This document shows, one piece after another, positions 18,260-28,391 of a stretch of DNA of 64,000 nucleotides; position 1 is the first letter of the stretch; each line of letters opens with the position of its first letter. A program made the position numbers and the translations under genes. The notes under the pieces were generated by a model. That model was given only the letters and a program-made list of their open reading frames with translations, was not told the origin of the DNA and did not search any database. The stretch is from Parvivirga hydrogeniphila (lineage in GTDB: Bacteria; Actinomycetota; Coriobacteriia; Anaerosomatales; Anaerosomataceae), in contig NZ_JAMCCO010000001.1 in assembly GCF_023371205.1 (NCBI RefSeq), positions 864,662-928,661 on the forward strand, read 5' to 3'.

Positions 18260-18280
18260 GGCCCCATACGGAAAGGGGCC
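18260..18280 (+). promoter_or_regulatory. Hairpin over the rpsA ribosome site
   Basis: GGCCCC (18260-18265) can pair with GGGGCC (18275-18280) across ATACGGAAA, covering the AAAGGGG that serves as the rpsA ribosome site. S1 proteins are known to control their own translation in other bacteria. The remaining leader (18104-18259) shows no gene; I see no clear -35/-10 pair in it. Confidence 0.35.
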
Positions 18281-18286
18281 ACCAGA

Positions 18287-19612
<1,326 letters not shown>

Positions 19613-19632
19613 CGGCTGACGAACAACCCGCA

Positions 19633-19665
19633 AGGGCCGGCGCGTCCGCGAGGGCAGCCGGCCCT
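19633..19665 (+). terminator. Hairpin after rpsA
   Basis: AGGGCCGGC (19633-19641) pairs perfectly with GCCGGCCCT (19657-19665) across a 15-base loop, 20 bases after the rpsA stop. Only GTGTCTT follows, so termination may be partial. Confidence 0.6.
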
Positions 19666-19683
19666 GCGTGTCTTGGAGGAACG

Positions 19684-20295
19684 ATGTACGTGCTCGCCAT
19701 CACCGGCGGCATCGGCGCTGGCAAGTCGACAGCAGCGCGCGTGTTCGCCGAGCACGGTGCGGTCGTCATCGACGCCGATGAGCTCGCGAAGAGCCTGCTC
19801 AGGCCCGGCTCGCCCGTCGTCGAGCCGATTGTCGAGGCGTTCGGCGAGACGGTGCGCTCGCGAGACGGCGGCATCGAGCCCGCTGCGCTCGCCGAGGCGG
19901 CCTTCGCGTCGCCGGAGGCCGCCGCGAAGCTCAACGCGATCGTCCACCCGGCCGTGTACGCAGCGCTCGCGGGCGCGCTCGACGCGCTCGCTGCGCAGGC
20001 GAGGCCCCCGCGCGTCGTTGTGATCGACATCCCGCTTCTGTACGAGTCGCCGCAGTTCCTCGATCTCTTCGACGCGGTGCTCGTCATCTCCGCCGCCGAC
20101 GACGTGCGGGCGGAGCGCCTGGTTGCTCGCGGCATGGCGGCAGACGACGTGGAGCGCCGGATGGCGTGCCAGGCGAGCGACGCCGAGCGCCGGTCGATCG
20201 CCGACTACGTGATCGAGAACGACGGCGACGAGTCTTCGTTCCGCGAGGCCGTGGAGGAGTTCTTCGAGCGTGAGATCGCGCCGCGTTTCTCGTGA
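19684..20295 (+). CDS. coaE: Dephospho-CoA kinase
   Basis: A 203-residue P-loop kinase that performs the last step of coenzyme A synthesis. The Walker A is TGGIGAGKSTAARVF (residues 6-20), followed by VVIDADELAKSLLRPGSPVV (substrate Asp), VVVIDIPLLYES and the lid-type VLVISAADDVRAERLVARG. GGAGGA sits 3 bases before the ATG. The last 26 bases overlap the next gene, so the two are probably coupled. rpsA-coaE-uvrB adjacency is common in Actinobacteria. Confidence 0.94.
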   Translation: MYVLAITGGIGAGKSTAARVFAEHGAVVIDADELAKSLLRPGSPVVEPIVEAFGETVRSRDGGIEPAALAEAAFASPEAAAKLNAIVHPAVYAALAGALDALAAQARPPRVVVIDIPLLYESPQFLDLFDAVLVISAADDVRAERLVARGMAADDVERRMACQASDAERRSIADYVIENDGDESSFREAVEEFFEREIAPRFS

Positions 20296-20866
20296 GCACG
20301 CGCTCGCACCGCACCGCGTGTGGCTGCTCGCCGTGCTCGCCGTGCTCGCGCTCGTGGCGGTGCTCGCCGCGCGCGGGCCGGTGTGGGCACAGCGGCTCTA
20401 CCACCCGCTGCGCTACGAGGCCGAGATCGCGCGTGCGGCGAAGGCGAACGGCGTGGACCCGTACCTCGTCTGCGCAGTCATCAACGCCGAGTCCGGCTTC
20501 GACCCCAAGCGCGTCTCGCAGGCGGGTGCCGTGGGGCTCATGCAGGTGATGCCGGCCACCGCGACCGAGGTGGCAGGTGCGCTCGGCATTTCGCGCGACC
20601 GGCTCGACCTTACGGATCCGGCCACGAACATCGCCATCGGCACGCGTCACCTCGCCGATCTCCTGGCGCGCTACGACGACACCGCGACGGCGCTCGCGGC
20701 GTACAATGCGGGTGCAGGGACGGTCGGGCGGTGGATGGCCGAGGAGGGCACCGAGACGCTGACGAAGGCGCGGTACCCCGAGACGGCCGCCTACGTCGAG
20801 CGCGTGCTCGCGGAGCGCGACCGCTACGCCCGGCTGTACCCGGACGCGTTCGCGGGGGTGCGCTGA
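20270..20866 (+). CDS. Membrane-anchored lytic transglycosylase (SLT domain)
   Basis: A 198-residue protein with a short basic N-terminus, one membrane segment (about 17-39, [20 protein letters not shown]) and a soluble lytic transglycosylase domain. The catalytic Glu lies in [30 protein letters not shown] and [12 protein letters not shown] complete the fold. It cuts peptidoglycan between MurNAc and GlcNAc, acting outside the membrane. The GTG at 20270 overlaps coaE; a later in-frame GTG (20318) is possible but would leave a shortened signal region. Its stop overlaps the uvrB start. Confidence 0.88.
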   Translation: MRSRRVSREHALAPHRVWLLAVLAVLALVAVLAARGPVWAQRLYHPLRYEAEIARAAKANGVDPYLVCAVINAESGFDPKRVSQAGAVGLMQVMPATATEVAGALGISRDRLDLTDPATNIAIGTRHLADLLARYDDTATALAAYNAGAGTVGRWMAEEGTETLTKARYPETAAYVERVLAERDRYARLYPDAFAGVR

Positions 20867-22932
20867 TGCCCGAGTTCCAGGTGGTCTCCGAGTACGAGCC
20901 CGCGGGCGACCAGCCCAAGGCGATCGCGCAGCTCGCCGAGGGCGTGCGAAGCGGCATGCGGGACCAGACGCTGCTCGGTGTGACCGGCTCGGGCAAGACC
21001 TTCACCATGGCGAAGGTGATCGAGGCGGTGAGGAAGCCCACGCTCGTGCTCGCGCCCAACAAGACGCTCGCGGCGCAGTTGGCCTCGGAGATCCGCGACC
21101 TCATGCCGCGAAACGCCGTCGTGTACTTCGTCTCGTACTACGACTACTACCAGCCCGAAGCGTACGTTCCGACGACCGACACCTACATCGAGAAGGACGC
21201 CTCGATCAACGAAGAGGTCGAGAAGCTCAGGCACGCGGCCACCGCCGCGCTGCTCTCGCGTCGAGACGTCGTGGTGGTGGCGAGCGTCTCGTGCATCTAC
21301 GGCATCGGCTCGCCGGAAGACTACGCCGGCATGGCGGTCTTCCTCGAGCGGGGCAGGCCGTACGACCGCGACCGGCTCATCCGCGACCTCATCGGCATCC
21401 AGTACGACCGCAACGACTACGAAGCGGCGCGCGGGACCTTCCGGGTGCGCGGCGACGTGGTCGACATCTTCCCGCCGTACGCGGAGAACCTCGTCAGAGT
21501 GGAGTTCTTCGGTGACGAGGTGGAGTCGATCGCCGAGGTCGAGCCGCTCACCGGCGAGGTCGTCGAGCAGCTCGAGTCGCTGCCTGTGTGGCCGGCCACG
21601 CACTACGTGACCCGCCCGGAGCGCGTCCAGGAGGCCGTGGACTCCATCCGCGACGAGCTCCGCGCGCGGCTGGCCGAGCTGAAGGCGCAGGGCAAGCTGC
21701 TGGAGGCCCAGCGGCTCGAGATGCGCACCTCGTACGACCTCGAGATGCTCGAGACCATGGGGTTCTGCAGCGGCATCGAGAACTACTCGCGGCACCTCGA
21801 CGGCCGCAAACCGGGCGAGCCGCCGCACACGCTCATCGACTACTTCCCGAAGGACTTCTTGTGCATCATCGACGAGTCCCACGTCACGGTGCCGCAGCTC
21901 CACGGCATGCACGAGGGCGACCGTTCGCGCAAGATCACGCTCGTCGAGCACGGCTTCCGTCTGCCGAGCGCGCTCGACAATCGGCCGCTCACCTTCCAGG
22001 AGTTCCGCGACCGAGTGCCGCAGACCATCTTCGTCTCGGCCACGCCTGGGGACTTCGAGCTTCGCGTGAGCGAGCAGGTCGTCGAGCAGATCATCCGACC
22101 GACCGGCCTGGTGGATCCGAAGGTCGTGGTGCGCCCGACGCGAGGGCAGATCGACGACTTGATGGAGGAGATCCGCAAGCGCGTGGAGCGCGACGAGCGC
22201 GTGCTCGTCACCACGCTCACCAAGAAGATGGCGGAGGACCTCACGGAGTACCTCGCCGAGCACGGCGTGAAGGTGCGGTACCTGCACGCCGACATCGGCA
22301 CGCTGGAACGCGTGGAGATTCTGCGCGACCTGCGCGCAGGCGTGATCGACGTCGTCGTCGGCATCAACCTGTTGCGCGAGGGGCTCGACCTGCCTGAGGT
22401 CTCGCTGGTGGCGATCCTGGACGCCGACAAGGAAGGGTTCCTCCGGAACCACCGGTCGCTCATCCAGACGATCGGCCGCGCGGCCCGCAACGTCTCGGGC
22501 GAGGTCATCCTCTACGCCGACACGGTCACGGACTCGATGCGCACCGCCATCGACGAGACCGAGCGCCGGCGCGCGCTGCAGCTGGCCTACAACGCCGAGC
22601 ACGGCATCGAGCCGCAGACGATCCGCAAGGCCATCCACGATATCGCTCAGTACGTGCGCGAGACCGAGGCAGGGCTCGAGCCGTCCGTGGAGGTGGCGCG
22701 CGACCTGACTGCGCTTCCACGCGAGGAGATCGCGCGCATCATGGCCACGATGGAGGAGGAGATGCACGCCGCCGCCGAGGCCCTCGACTTCGAGACCGCG
22801 GCGCGGTTGCGAGACCAGGTCGTCAAGCTGCGCGCAGAGATCGAGGCGACGAGCGCGGACGAGGTGCTCGCGCGCCTCAAGCGCGGCGCCCGGCGCGGCT
22901 CGGCGCACGGCGTCAAGAAGCGGCGTCGGTGA
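20866..22932 (+). CDS. uvrB: Excinuclease ABC subunit B
   Basis: A 688-residue helicase-like damage verifier of nucleotide excision repair. Walker A is [13 protein letters not shown] (about 38-50) and the DNA-clamping beta-hairpin is [31 protein letters not shown] is the Walker B region, and motifs V-VI include [20 protein letters not shown] and [11 protein letters not shown]-terminal UVR motif ([20 protein letters not shown]) contacts UvrC. The ATG overlaps the previous stop (TGATG); the frame is open further upstream only as a shadow. uvrA and uvrC lie 8-13 kb downstream on the same strand, separated by unrelated genes. Confidence 0.97.
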   Translation: MPEFQVVSEYEPAGDQPKAIAQLAEGVRSGMRDQTLLGVTGSGKTFTMAKVIEAVRKPTLVLAPNKTLAAQLASEIRDLMPRNAVVYFVSYYDYYQPEAYVPTTDTYIEKDASINEEVEKLRHAATAALLSRRDVVVVASVSCIYGIGSPEDYAGMAVFLERGRPYDRDRLIRDLIGIQYDRNDYEAARGTFRVRGDVVDIFPPYAENLVRVEFFGDEVESIAEVEPLTGEVVEQLESLPVWPATHYVTRPERVQEAVDSIRDELRARLAELKAQGKLLEAQRLEMRTSYDLEMLETMGFCSGIENYSRHLDGRKPGEPPHTLIDYFPKDFLCIIDESHVTVPQLHGMHEGDRSRKITLVEHGFRLPSALDNRPLTFQEFRDRVPQTIFVSATPGDFELRVSEQVVEQIIRPTGLVDPKVVVRPTRGQIDDLMEEIRKRVERDERVLVTTLTKKMAEDLTEYLAEHGVKVRYLHADIGTLERVEILRDLRAGVIDVVVGINLLREGLDLPEVSLVAILDADKEGFLRNHRSLIQTIGRAARNVSGEVILYADTVTDSMRTAIDETERRRALQLAYNAEHGIEPQTIRKAIHDIAQYVRETEAGLEPSVEVARDLTALPREEIARIMATMEEEMHAAAEALDFETAARLRDQVVKLRAEIEATSADEVLARLKRGARRGSAHGVKKRRR

Positions 22933-22980
22933 AGCCCCTCGTGCGCGACGAGCGTGATGCCGGGCCTCACAGCGGCGGCA

Positions 22981-23628
22981 TCACGGCGTGTACTGCTGCG
23001 CGATCTTCGTGATCTCGCCGTCGCGCACGGTGACGAGGAAGTAGCTGCTGGAGTACTGGTCCGCGAGCGACCCGGTGAGCCGCGCGTACCACGCGTCGAG
23101 CGAGATGTCTCTGCCCTCGTACGACATCGTGCCATCGTCGTTGTACAGGACGTGGACCATGATGCCGGGCCGTACCGGGAACACGCGCAAGCGCGGGTTG
23201 TCGTTGACGATCAGGTAGTCGTTCGGGACCGGCACCTCGAGCCCGCGGCGGGCGGCTTCCCGGTTGGCGTCCTCGCCGAAGAGGACCTGCACGTAGTCGA
23301 GCGTCAGGCGGATGCGGCCGCCTGAGCGGCTCCAGTCCACCACGAGCGTCGGCTGGTCGACGACGTCGCTCGGCCGGCTTGTGCTTGAGGCCGTCGTCTC
23401 AGTCGTCTCGCTCGGCGCGGCGGTCGGCTCCTCGCTCGCGGACGACGTGGCTGGTAGTGATGGCGTCGCAGTGGCCTCAGGCGTCGCAGTCTGCTCGGTG
23501 CGCGGCTGCGGTGGTTGTGCGGGCGGTTCGCCGCGTGTCGCAATGTAGACGACGGCCCCGCCGAGGACCGCGCCCCCCACCGCGACGGCAGCGATCGCCG
23601 CGACCGCCTTGGTTCCGGCAAGGTTCAT
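22981..23628 (-). CDS. Unrecognised membrane-anchored extracytoplasmic protein
   Basis: 215 residues. One N-terminal membrane segment (AIAAVAVGGAVLGGAVVYIA) is followed by a long Pro/Thr/Ser/Glu-rich spacer (about 35-90) and a C-terminal globular domain (about 92-215) with LDYVQVLFG and NDYLIVNDNPRLRVFPV, and a tail ending ITKIAQQYTP. Similar low-complexity stalks carry domains outside the membrane. I do not recognise the C-terminal domain and propose no function. AGGGGG lies 8 bases before the ATG at 23628, which decides the start over an in-frame GTG three codons earlier. It is convergent with uvrB. Confidence 0.7.
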   Translation of the reverse strand: MNLAGTKAVAAIAAVAVGGAVLGGAVVYIATRGEPPAQPPQPRTEQTATPEATATPSLPATSSASEEPTAAPSETTETTASSTSRPSDVVDQPTLVVDWSRSGGRIRLTLDYVQVLFGEDANREAARRGLEVPVPNDYLIVNDNPRLRVFPVRPGIMVHVLYNDDGTMSYEGRDISLDAWYARLTGSLADQYSSSYFLVTVRDGEITKIAQQYTP

Positions 23629-23662
23629 CTCCCACACCCCCTACAATCGCACTCTCATGCAA

Positions 23663-24856
23663 TCATACCCCCGGCGCGCGCAACATTCGCGTGCGTGCGA
23701 GCGCAGCGGCCGAGCCTGCCATGAGGACCGCGGAGAACGCGAACGGTGCGGCGTGCGAGACGGTGTCCCACAGGATGCCGGCGACGGTGCTCGACAGCAG
23801 CGTCGCGAGTCCGAGCAGGAAAGTGTAGGCACCGATGGCGGTCGCTCGCACCTCGTCGGGCACGAGGTCGACGACGAACGCGCGCGCCATCCCCTCGGTC
23901 AGCGCATACGGCACACCATACGCGAAAAACAGCGGCCACGGCGCCCACGCGTGGCGAGCGAGCGCGAACCCCGCGTACACCAGCGCGTAGCCAGCGAACC
24001 CGGCGACGAGCACGCGACGTCTGCCGACGCGGTCGGAACGCCGGCCGAAGAGGCGTGCCAGCGACGCAGCGACGACGTTGAAGACGAAGTACATGAGCGG
24101 CACCGTCGCGGGCGCAGCCCCGAGGTCCTGTGCGCGCAGGATCAGCATGGCGTCAGACGAGTTGCCGAGCGCGAAGACCATCGAGATCGCGGCGAAGGCC
24201 GCGAACTTCCGCCCGAGGCCGTGGAAGGATACCGTCGCAGCGTCGGGTTCGACGGCCCGCTGGCGCGCACGGTCGCGCACCATCGTGAGCGCGACGAGGA
24301 TGGCGAGCATTCCCGGGACCGCCGAGACTAGGAACACCGTGCGGTACCCCTCGGGTTCGAGCGCAAGGATCGCCCACGCGATGAGCGGGCCGATCGCAGC
24401 GCCGATGGTGTCCATCGCCCGGTGCAGCCCGAACGCCTCGCCGCGTTTGGCTTCAGGCGCGTAATCGGCGATGAGGGCGTCGCGCGGCGCGGTGCGGACG
24501 CCTTTGCCGAGCCGGTCGGTGACGCGCAGCGCGAGGGCCCACGGCCACGATGGCACGAGTGCGAGCGCCGGCTTGACGAGGTTCGACAACGAGTAGCCGA
24601 TCAGCACGAGCGGCCGCCGCTTCCCGACGCGGTCGGAGAGGCGGCCGGAGAACACCTTGGCGATCGCCGCCGTCGCCTCGGCGAGCGACTCGATGAGACC
24701 GATGGCGGCCACCGGCGCTCCGATGACGTTCGTCAAGAAGAGCGGCAAGACGGGGTAGACGGCCTCCGAGGAGGCGTCCGTGAGCAAGCTGACGAGCCCG
24801 AGGGCGCGGACCTGTGCGAACGACGCGCCCGCCTCAGCGTTCCGCCGGTCGCTCAC
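23663..24856 (-). CDS. Major facilitator superfamily transporter
   Basis: A 397-residue protein with about 12 membrane segments. Typical MFS loop motifs are GRLSDRVGKRRPLV (segments 2-3) and GRRSDRVGRRRVLVAG (segments 8-9), with DRLGKGVRTAPRDALIADYA between. The last motif is common in a subfamily of putative multidrug or siderophore exporters, so the substrate is unknown. I set the start at the GTG at 24856, which has AAGGAGG 10 bases upstream and overlaps the stop of the DUF190 gene (GTGA); the open frame upstream of that is a shadow. It forms an operon with DUF190 and fluC. Confidence 0.82.
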   Translation of the reverse strand: MSDRRNAEAGASFAQVRALGLVSLLTDASSEAVYPVLPLFLTNVIGAPVAAIGLIESLAEATAAIAKVFSGRLSDRVGKRRPLVLIGYSLSNLVKPALALVPSWPWALALRVTDRLGKGVRTAPRDALIADYAPEAKRGEAFGLHRAMDTIGAAIGPLIAWAILALEPEGYRTVFLVSAVPGMLAILVALTMVRDRARQRAVEPDAATVSFHGLGRKFAAFAAISMVFALGNSSDAMLILRAQDLGAAPATVPLMYFVFNVVAASLARLFGRRSDRVGRRRVLVAGFAGYALVYAGFALARHAWAPWPLFFAYGVPYALTEGMARAFVVDLVPDEVRATAIGAYTFLLGLATLLSSTVAGILWDTVSHAAPFAFSAVLMAGSAAALARTRMLRAPGV

Positions 24857-25203
24857 TGAGCGGAGACCTCCTTGCGCGACACGTAGCGGAGCACGTGCAC
24901 GTCCTCGATGGTGACCATCCCGCCTTCGATCATCTCGTCGAGCATCGGCAGGACCCTCGCCACCCGCTGGGGTTCGTCGACCCATTCGATGAGCATCGGC
25001 AGGTCCTGCGAGAGGCGAAGGATACTGGCGGTGTGGATGCGGCTCGTCCTGCCGAATCCGGCAATGCCGCGCAGGACGGTCGCGCCGGCGCAGCCCTCAC
25101 GGCGAAGGAGCTCCAAGATGGCGTCGTGCAGCGGTCGCCCGTGCCAGCGGTCGCTCTCGCCGACGTAGATCGTCACGCGTTTGGCATCGCCTTCGATATG
25201 CAT
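24853..25203 (-). CDS. DUF190 PII-like protein
   Basis: 116 residues, DUF190 family (VTIYVGESDRWHGRPLHDAI, GCAGATVLRGIAGFG, LPMLIEWVDEPQRVARVLP). The fold is PII-like, and these genes commonly accompany crcB/fluC, as here. A signalling or gating role is presumed but not known. It starts 9 bases after fluC and ends in overlap with the MFS gene. Confidence 0.85.
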   Translation of the reverse strand: MHIEGDAKRVTIYVGESDRWHGRPLHDAILELLRREGCAGATVLRGIAGFGRTSRIHTASILRLSQDLPMLIEWVDEPQRVARVLPMLDEMIEGGMVTIEDVHVLRYVSRKEVSAQ

Positions 25204-25212
25204 CGTGGCCTC

Positions 25213-25593
25213 CTATATGACGCGTCCCGCTGCAAGACCGAGCCACGCAGCGACGAGCCCGGCCATGCCGCTTCCGAACATGTTCGCGAGTCCGAGAGCG
25301 TACGCACCGTCCGACAGGAGCGCGACGCTCTCGTACGACAGCGTCGAGAAGGTCGTGTAACCGCCGAGCACTCCGACGCCGAGCGCGAGACGCCACGCCT
25401 GCGGCACGATGCCGCGCTCGACGGAGAGCGCTACGAGCATGCCGAGCAAGAACGCGCCGGTGATGTTGATGACGAAGGTGTGCCAGGGAAACATGGGGCC
25501 GAACCGGTCGGCGAGCCAACCGCCCACAGCATATCGGGCCGCCGCGCCGATCGCGCCGCCCGCTGCGACGATCAGCACGTCGCTTGCGCGCAT
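25213..25593 (-). CDS. crcB: Fluoride channel FluC/CrcB
   Basis: 126 residues with four membrane segments. Family motifs are GGAIGAAARYAVGGWL, HTFVINITGAFLLG (Asn in the pore), and GVLGGYTTFSTLSYES (Phe-box and the Thr-Thr-Phe-Ser signature). Dimeric channels of this family export fluoride. Only one copy is present, so it would be a homodimer. I looked for a fluoride riboswitch in the 100 bases upstream and did not find its conserved core. Confidence 0.92.
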   Translation of the reverse strand: MRASDVLIVAAGGAIGAAARYAVGGWLADRFGPMFPWHTFVINITGAFLLGMLVALSVERGIVPQAWRLALGVGVLGGYTTFSTLSYESVALLSDGAYALGLANMFGSGMAGLVAAWLGLAAGRVI

Positions 25594-25712
25594 CGATCCT
25601 CCATCCGTCAGGGTACCCTCGCAGTGTAGGACTCGTCCTCACGGCAGGGAAGGTCTTAGCGGCGTAGAATGCCGGGGTGGTCGCGCGTGCGCATCGTGAG
25701 AGAGGGACGGCG

Positions 25713-26066
25713 ATGACTGAAGACGTGATGCGGTTCTTCGCGGCGTGGCTTCTCACTCATGAAGCCGCCGACGAAGGCGTGAAGGCGGCGATCAGGCGCG
25801 GTCAAGAGGCCGGGCTCGAGGGGATGGGCGGCGGCCCCGACGCCTTCGTCGACGGCTTGGCGGCCATGATCGCCGAGGAGAAGGAGAAGCTCAAAGCCGA
25901 GCTCATCGCGCGAGCGAGGGGGGAAAGCGAGCCTGCGGAGACGAAGCGCGATCCAGTCATCGACGAGATCCGCTTCGAGGTCGGTGCGCTCCGGGGACGC
26001 CTTGAGAGCCTGGAGGCGAAGCTCGACGCCGTGCTCGGGCGCCTGGAGGGCGAGGAGCGAGCGTGA
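25713..26066 (+). CDS. Small coiled-coil protein paired with ABC1 kinase
   Basis: 117 residues, strongly helical. A first part (TEDVMRFFAAWLLTHEAADE) is followed by a charged helix and a C-terminal heptad stretch (about 85-115, VGALRGRLESLEAKLDAVLG). No enzymatic motif is seen. GAGGGA precedes ATG 25713 by 5 bases. The stop overlaps the GTG of the kinase gene, so the two are coupled and may form a complex. Phasin-like or regulatory coiled-coil roles are guesses only. Confidence 0.65.
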   Translation: MTEDVMRFFAAWLLTHEAADEGVKAAIRRGQEAGLEGMGGGPDAFVDGLAAMIAEEKEKLKAELIARARGESEPAETKRDPVIDEIRFEVGALRGRLESLEAKLDAVLGRLEGEERA

Positions 26067-27433
26067 GCTCGCGGGCCCGGCAGATCGCGGGGGTGGTCCT
26101 CCGGCACCAGGCCCGTGCCCTGGCGCGCAGCGCCTTCGGCCTCGCGGGGCGCGCCCGGTTGCGAGCGGCCTCAGCGCGCGCGTGGCGCGAGGCGTTCGAG
26201 GAGCTGGGGCCGGCATTCATCAAGCTCGGGCAGCTCATCTCGGTCAGGCCCGACGAGTTCTCCGACGAGATCGTCGCTCAGATGCAGGCGATGCAAGACG
26301 CGGTGCCTGCGCTGCCCGCCGCCGCGATCCGGGAGGTGGTGCGCTCGGAGTTCGGGCGGGACGCCGATGAGCTCTGGGACTGCTTCGAGGACGAGCCGGT
26401 CGCGTCCGCGTCGATCGCGCAGGTGCACCGAGCGCGGCTCAAGCGCGCGTATCGGCCCGTCTGGGGCGGGGAGCTTCCCGCCGGCGCGCGCGTGGCGGTC
26501 AAAGTCATCCGGCCGGGAGCGGCCGAGGCCATCCGGGCGGACGTGGCGGTCGCGCGGCGTCTCGCCGAAGCGGTGGTGCGCCGCGGGCTCGTCAGGCGGA
26601 TCGACCCCGTTGCGCTGCTCGACGAGTTCGCGGCAAGCGTCGAGCGCGAGCTCGATCTGCGCGTGGAGGGGAGGTTCGCCGACCGGTTCGCCTTCGACTT
26701 CCGCGACGATCCTGTCGTGCAGGCGCCGCGGATCGTGTGGCCTCTCACCGCGCGGCGCGTGCTCACGATGGAGTTCATCGAGGGGTGGCGGCTCACCGAA
26801 GTGGACCGCGCGCTCGCCGAAGGGGTCGACTTCTACGGGCTGGCCGTGCACGGCGCTGAGGCGTTCATGCGGCAGGTGTTCGTGTACGGCCGCTACCACG
26901 CGGACCTGCACCCCGCCAACGTCTTCGTCACGCCTGAGAACCGTATCGCGTACCTCGACTTCGGCATCGTCGGCTACCTCACGCCTCAGGAGCGCTACCA
27001 CATCACGCAGGTGATGGCCGCCCTCGTGTACCGCGACCCGGACCGCGCGCTCACGCATTCGGCCGAGCTCGGCGTGCACGTGCCGCCCGAGAAGGTCCAG
27101 ACGGTACGGCGCGAGCTGGGAGAGCTCCTCGACGCGCTGGCACGTCCCGGTGAAGGCACCAACGAGACGAGCAGCTTCGCGCACTTCGGCTACGGTTTCT
27201 TGCGGCTGCTCGGTCGTCACGGGATCGAGATACCGAGCGGGTACGGCATGCTCATCAAGTCGCTCGCGACGGTCGAGGGATGCTCGCGGATGCTCTACCC
27301 GGAGATCGACATCATCGCCACCGCTCAGCCGTTCACCACGCGCGTGCTTGCGAAAGCGCTCGCCGACCCGGCGGTGCTGCGCGAACGCATGCCGGAAGCG
27401 GTCAGAGCGGCGCTGCGGGTCCTCGTATCCTAG
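26063..27433 (+). CDS. ABC1/UbiB-family atypical kinase
   Basis: 456 residues, ABC1/AarF/UbiB protein-kinase-like family. The KxGQ motif of the family is in AFIKLGQLISVRPDEFSDEI; the Ala-rich nucleotide loop is ASASIAQVHRA; the ATP Lys is in VAVKVIRPG. The catalytic loop (YHADLHPANVFV) and metal loop (YLDFGIVGYL) are intact. In proteobacteria the family supports ubiquinone synthesis; in Actinobacteria and other quinone users it is tied to isoprenoid lipid or quinone handling. It is coupled to the small coiled-coil gene upstream. Confidence 0.88.
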   Translation: MSSRARQIAGVVLRHQARALARSAFGLAGRARLRAASARAWREAFEELGPAFIKLGQLISVRPDEFSDEIVAQMQAMQDAVPALPAAAIREVVRSEFGRDADELWDCFEDEPVASASIAQVHRARLKRAYRPVWGGELPAGARVAVKVIRPGAAEAIRADVAVARRLAEAVVRRGLVRRIDPVALLDEFAASVERELDLRVEGRFADRFAFDFRDDPVVQAPRIVWPLTARRVLTMEFIEGWRLTEVDRALAEGVDFYGLAVHGAEAFMRQVFVYGRYHADLHPANVFVTPENRIAYLDFGIVGYLTPQERYHITQVMAALVYRDPDRALTHSAELGVHVPPEKVQTVRRELGELLDALARPGEGTNETSSFAHFGYGFLRLLGRHGIEIPSGYGMLIKSLATVEGCSRMLYPEIDIIATAQPFTTRVLAKALADPAVLRERMPEAVRAALRVLVS

Positions 27434-28269
27434 GCGTCGGCCGTGAGCGTCGAGGCGGCGTCCTCCACGCAGCCGTCGGAGAGGTGCGAGGCGCCTCCCG
27501 GGCGATAGCCTTCGAGGTCCTGCGTCGCGAACGCGAAGCCTGCGCGCTTGATCGCCGCAGCGATCTCGTAGCGCAGCCGCCAGGCGTGCTCCATCTCGGG
27601 CGGGTCCACCTCGATGCGTGCGACATCGCCGTGCGAACGCACGCGGAACTGCCGCAGCCCGAGCTCGCGCAGGGCATGTTCCGCCTGCATGACGCGAGCA
27701 AGACCGTCTTCGGTGATGGGCGTTCCGTACGGGAACCGCGTGGCGAGGCACGCCATGGAGGGCTTGTCCCAGGTCGGCAGGTCAAGCATGCGCGAGAGCT
27801 CACGCACCTCGTCTTTGTGCAGACCGACCTCCAGAAGCGGGCTGATGACACCGTACTCTTCTGCCGCGCGCCGTCCGGGGCGGTTGTCCGAGACGTCGTC
27901 GGCGTTCGTGCCGTCGAGCACCCACGCGATGTCGTGCGCGTCAGCCACGTGCCGAAGGAGCCCGAACATCTCGGACTTGCAGTAGTAGCAGCGGTCGGGG
28001 GTGTTCTCGATGAACCGCGGGTCGGACATCTCGTAGGTGTCGACCTCGAGGAGGCGGAACCCCAGCGCGCGCGCCGTCTCGCGTGCGGCCGCGATCTCGG
28101 ACGCGGTGTGCACGTCGGAGGTGGCAAGAACGGCGAGCGCCCGGTCGCCGAGCACCGCGTGCGCGACGAACGCGACCAGCGTGGAGTCCACGCCTCCGGA
28201 GTAGGCGACAAGCGCGCTGCCCAAGTTGCGCAGCCTGTTGCAGAGGTTCTCGTGCTTGAGCGCGAGCAC
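27430..28269 (-). CDS. larE: LarE-type ATP-dependent sulfur transferase
   Basis: About 279 residues. The PP-loop is SGGVDSTLVAF, and the sacrificial-Cys region is PDRCYYCKSEMF, followed by VLDGTNADDVSDNRPG and PSMACLATRFPYGTPI. LarE adenylates a pyridinium precursor and transfers sulfur to make the nickel-pincer cofactor of lactate racemase-type enzymes. larB, larC and larA are not in the window. I prefer GTG 28269 (GGGAGG upstream); a GTG at 28336-28338 would lie at or before the predicted transcription start. The gene overlaps the ABC1 kinase end by 4 bases, convergently. Confidence 0.82.
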   Translation of the reverse strand: MLALKHENLCNRLRNLGSALVAYSGGVDSTLVAFVAHAVLGDRALAVLATSDVHTASEIAAARETARALGFRLLEVDTYEMSDPRFIENTPDRCYYCKSEMFGLLRHVADAHDIAWVLDGTNADDVSDNRPGRRAAEEYGVISPLLEVGLHKDEVRELSRMLDLPTWDKPSMACLATRFPYGTPITEDGLARVMQAEHALRELGLRQFRVRSHGDVARIEVDPPEMEHAWRLRYEIAAAIKRAGFAFATQDLEGYRPGGASHLSDGCVEDAASTLTADA

Positions 28270-28339
28270 GGCGTTCCGCGACCTCCCAGCTTCGCTCCGA
28301 CACAGGCGGCTCTCACATCGTGCCACGGGAGCGTGCACG

Positions 28340-28345
28340 ATTGTA
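28340..28345 (-). promoter_or_regulatory. -10 element upstream of larE
   Basis: TACAAT on the - strand, preceded by GGGC. The implied start (about 28333) lies downstream of the most distal GTG of the larE frame, which argues for the shorter protein. No good -35 was seen at 16-18 bases. Confidence 0.4.
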
Positions 28346-28391
28346 GCCCTATCGGGAAAACACTACGACAAACCCGACGAACGGAGGGTTC

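Noticed and set aside
18056-18286. 77-codon upstream extension of rpsA
   Set aside because: It overlaps the tracrRNA and its promoter, lacks a ribosome site, and S1 proteins do not carry such an extension.
25594-25690. Fluoride riboswitch before crcB
   Set aside because: The conserved core was not found; only a short GGGTACCC palindrome is present.
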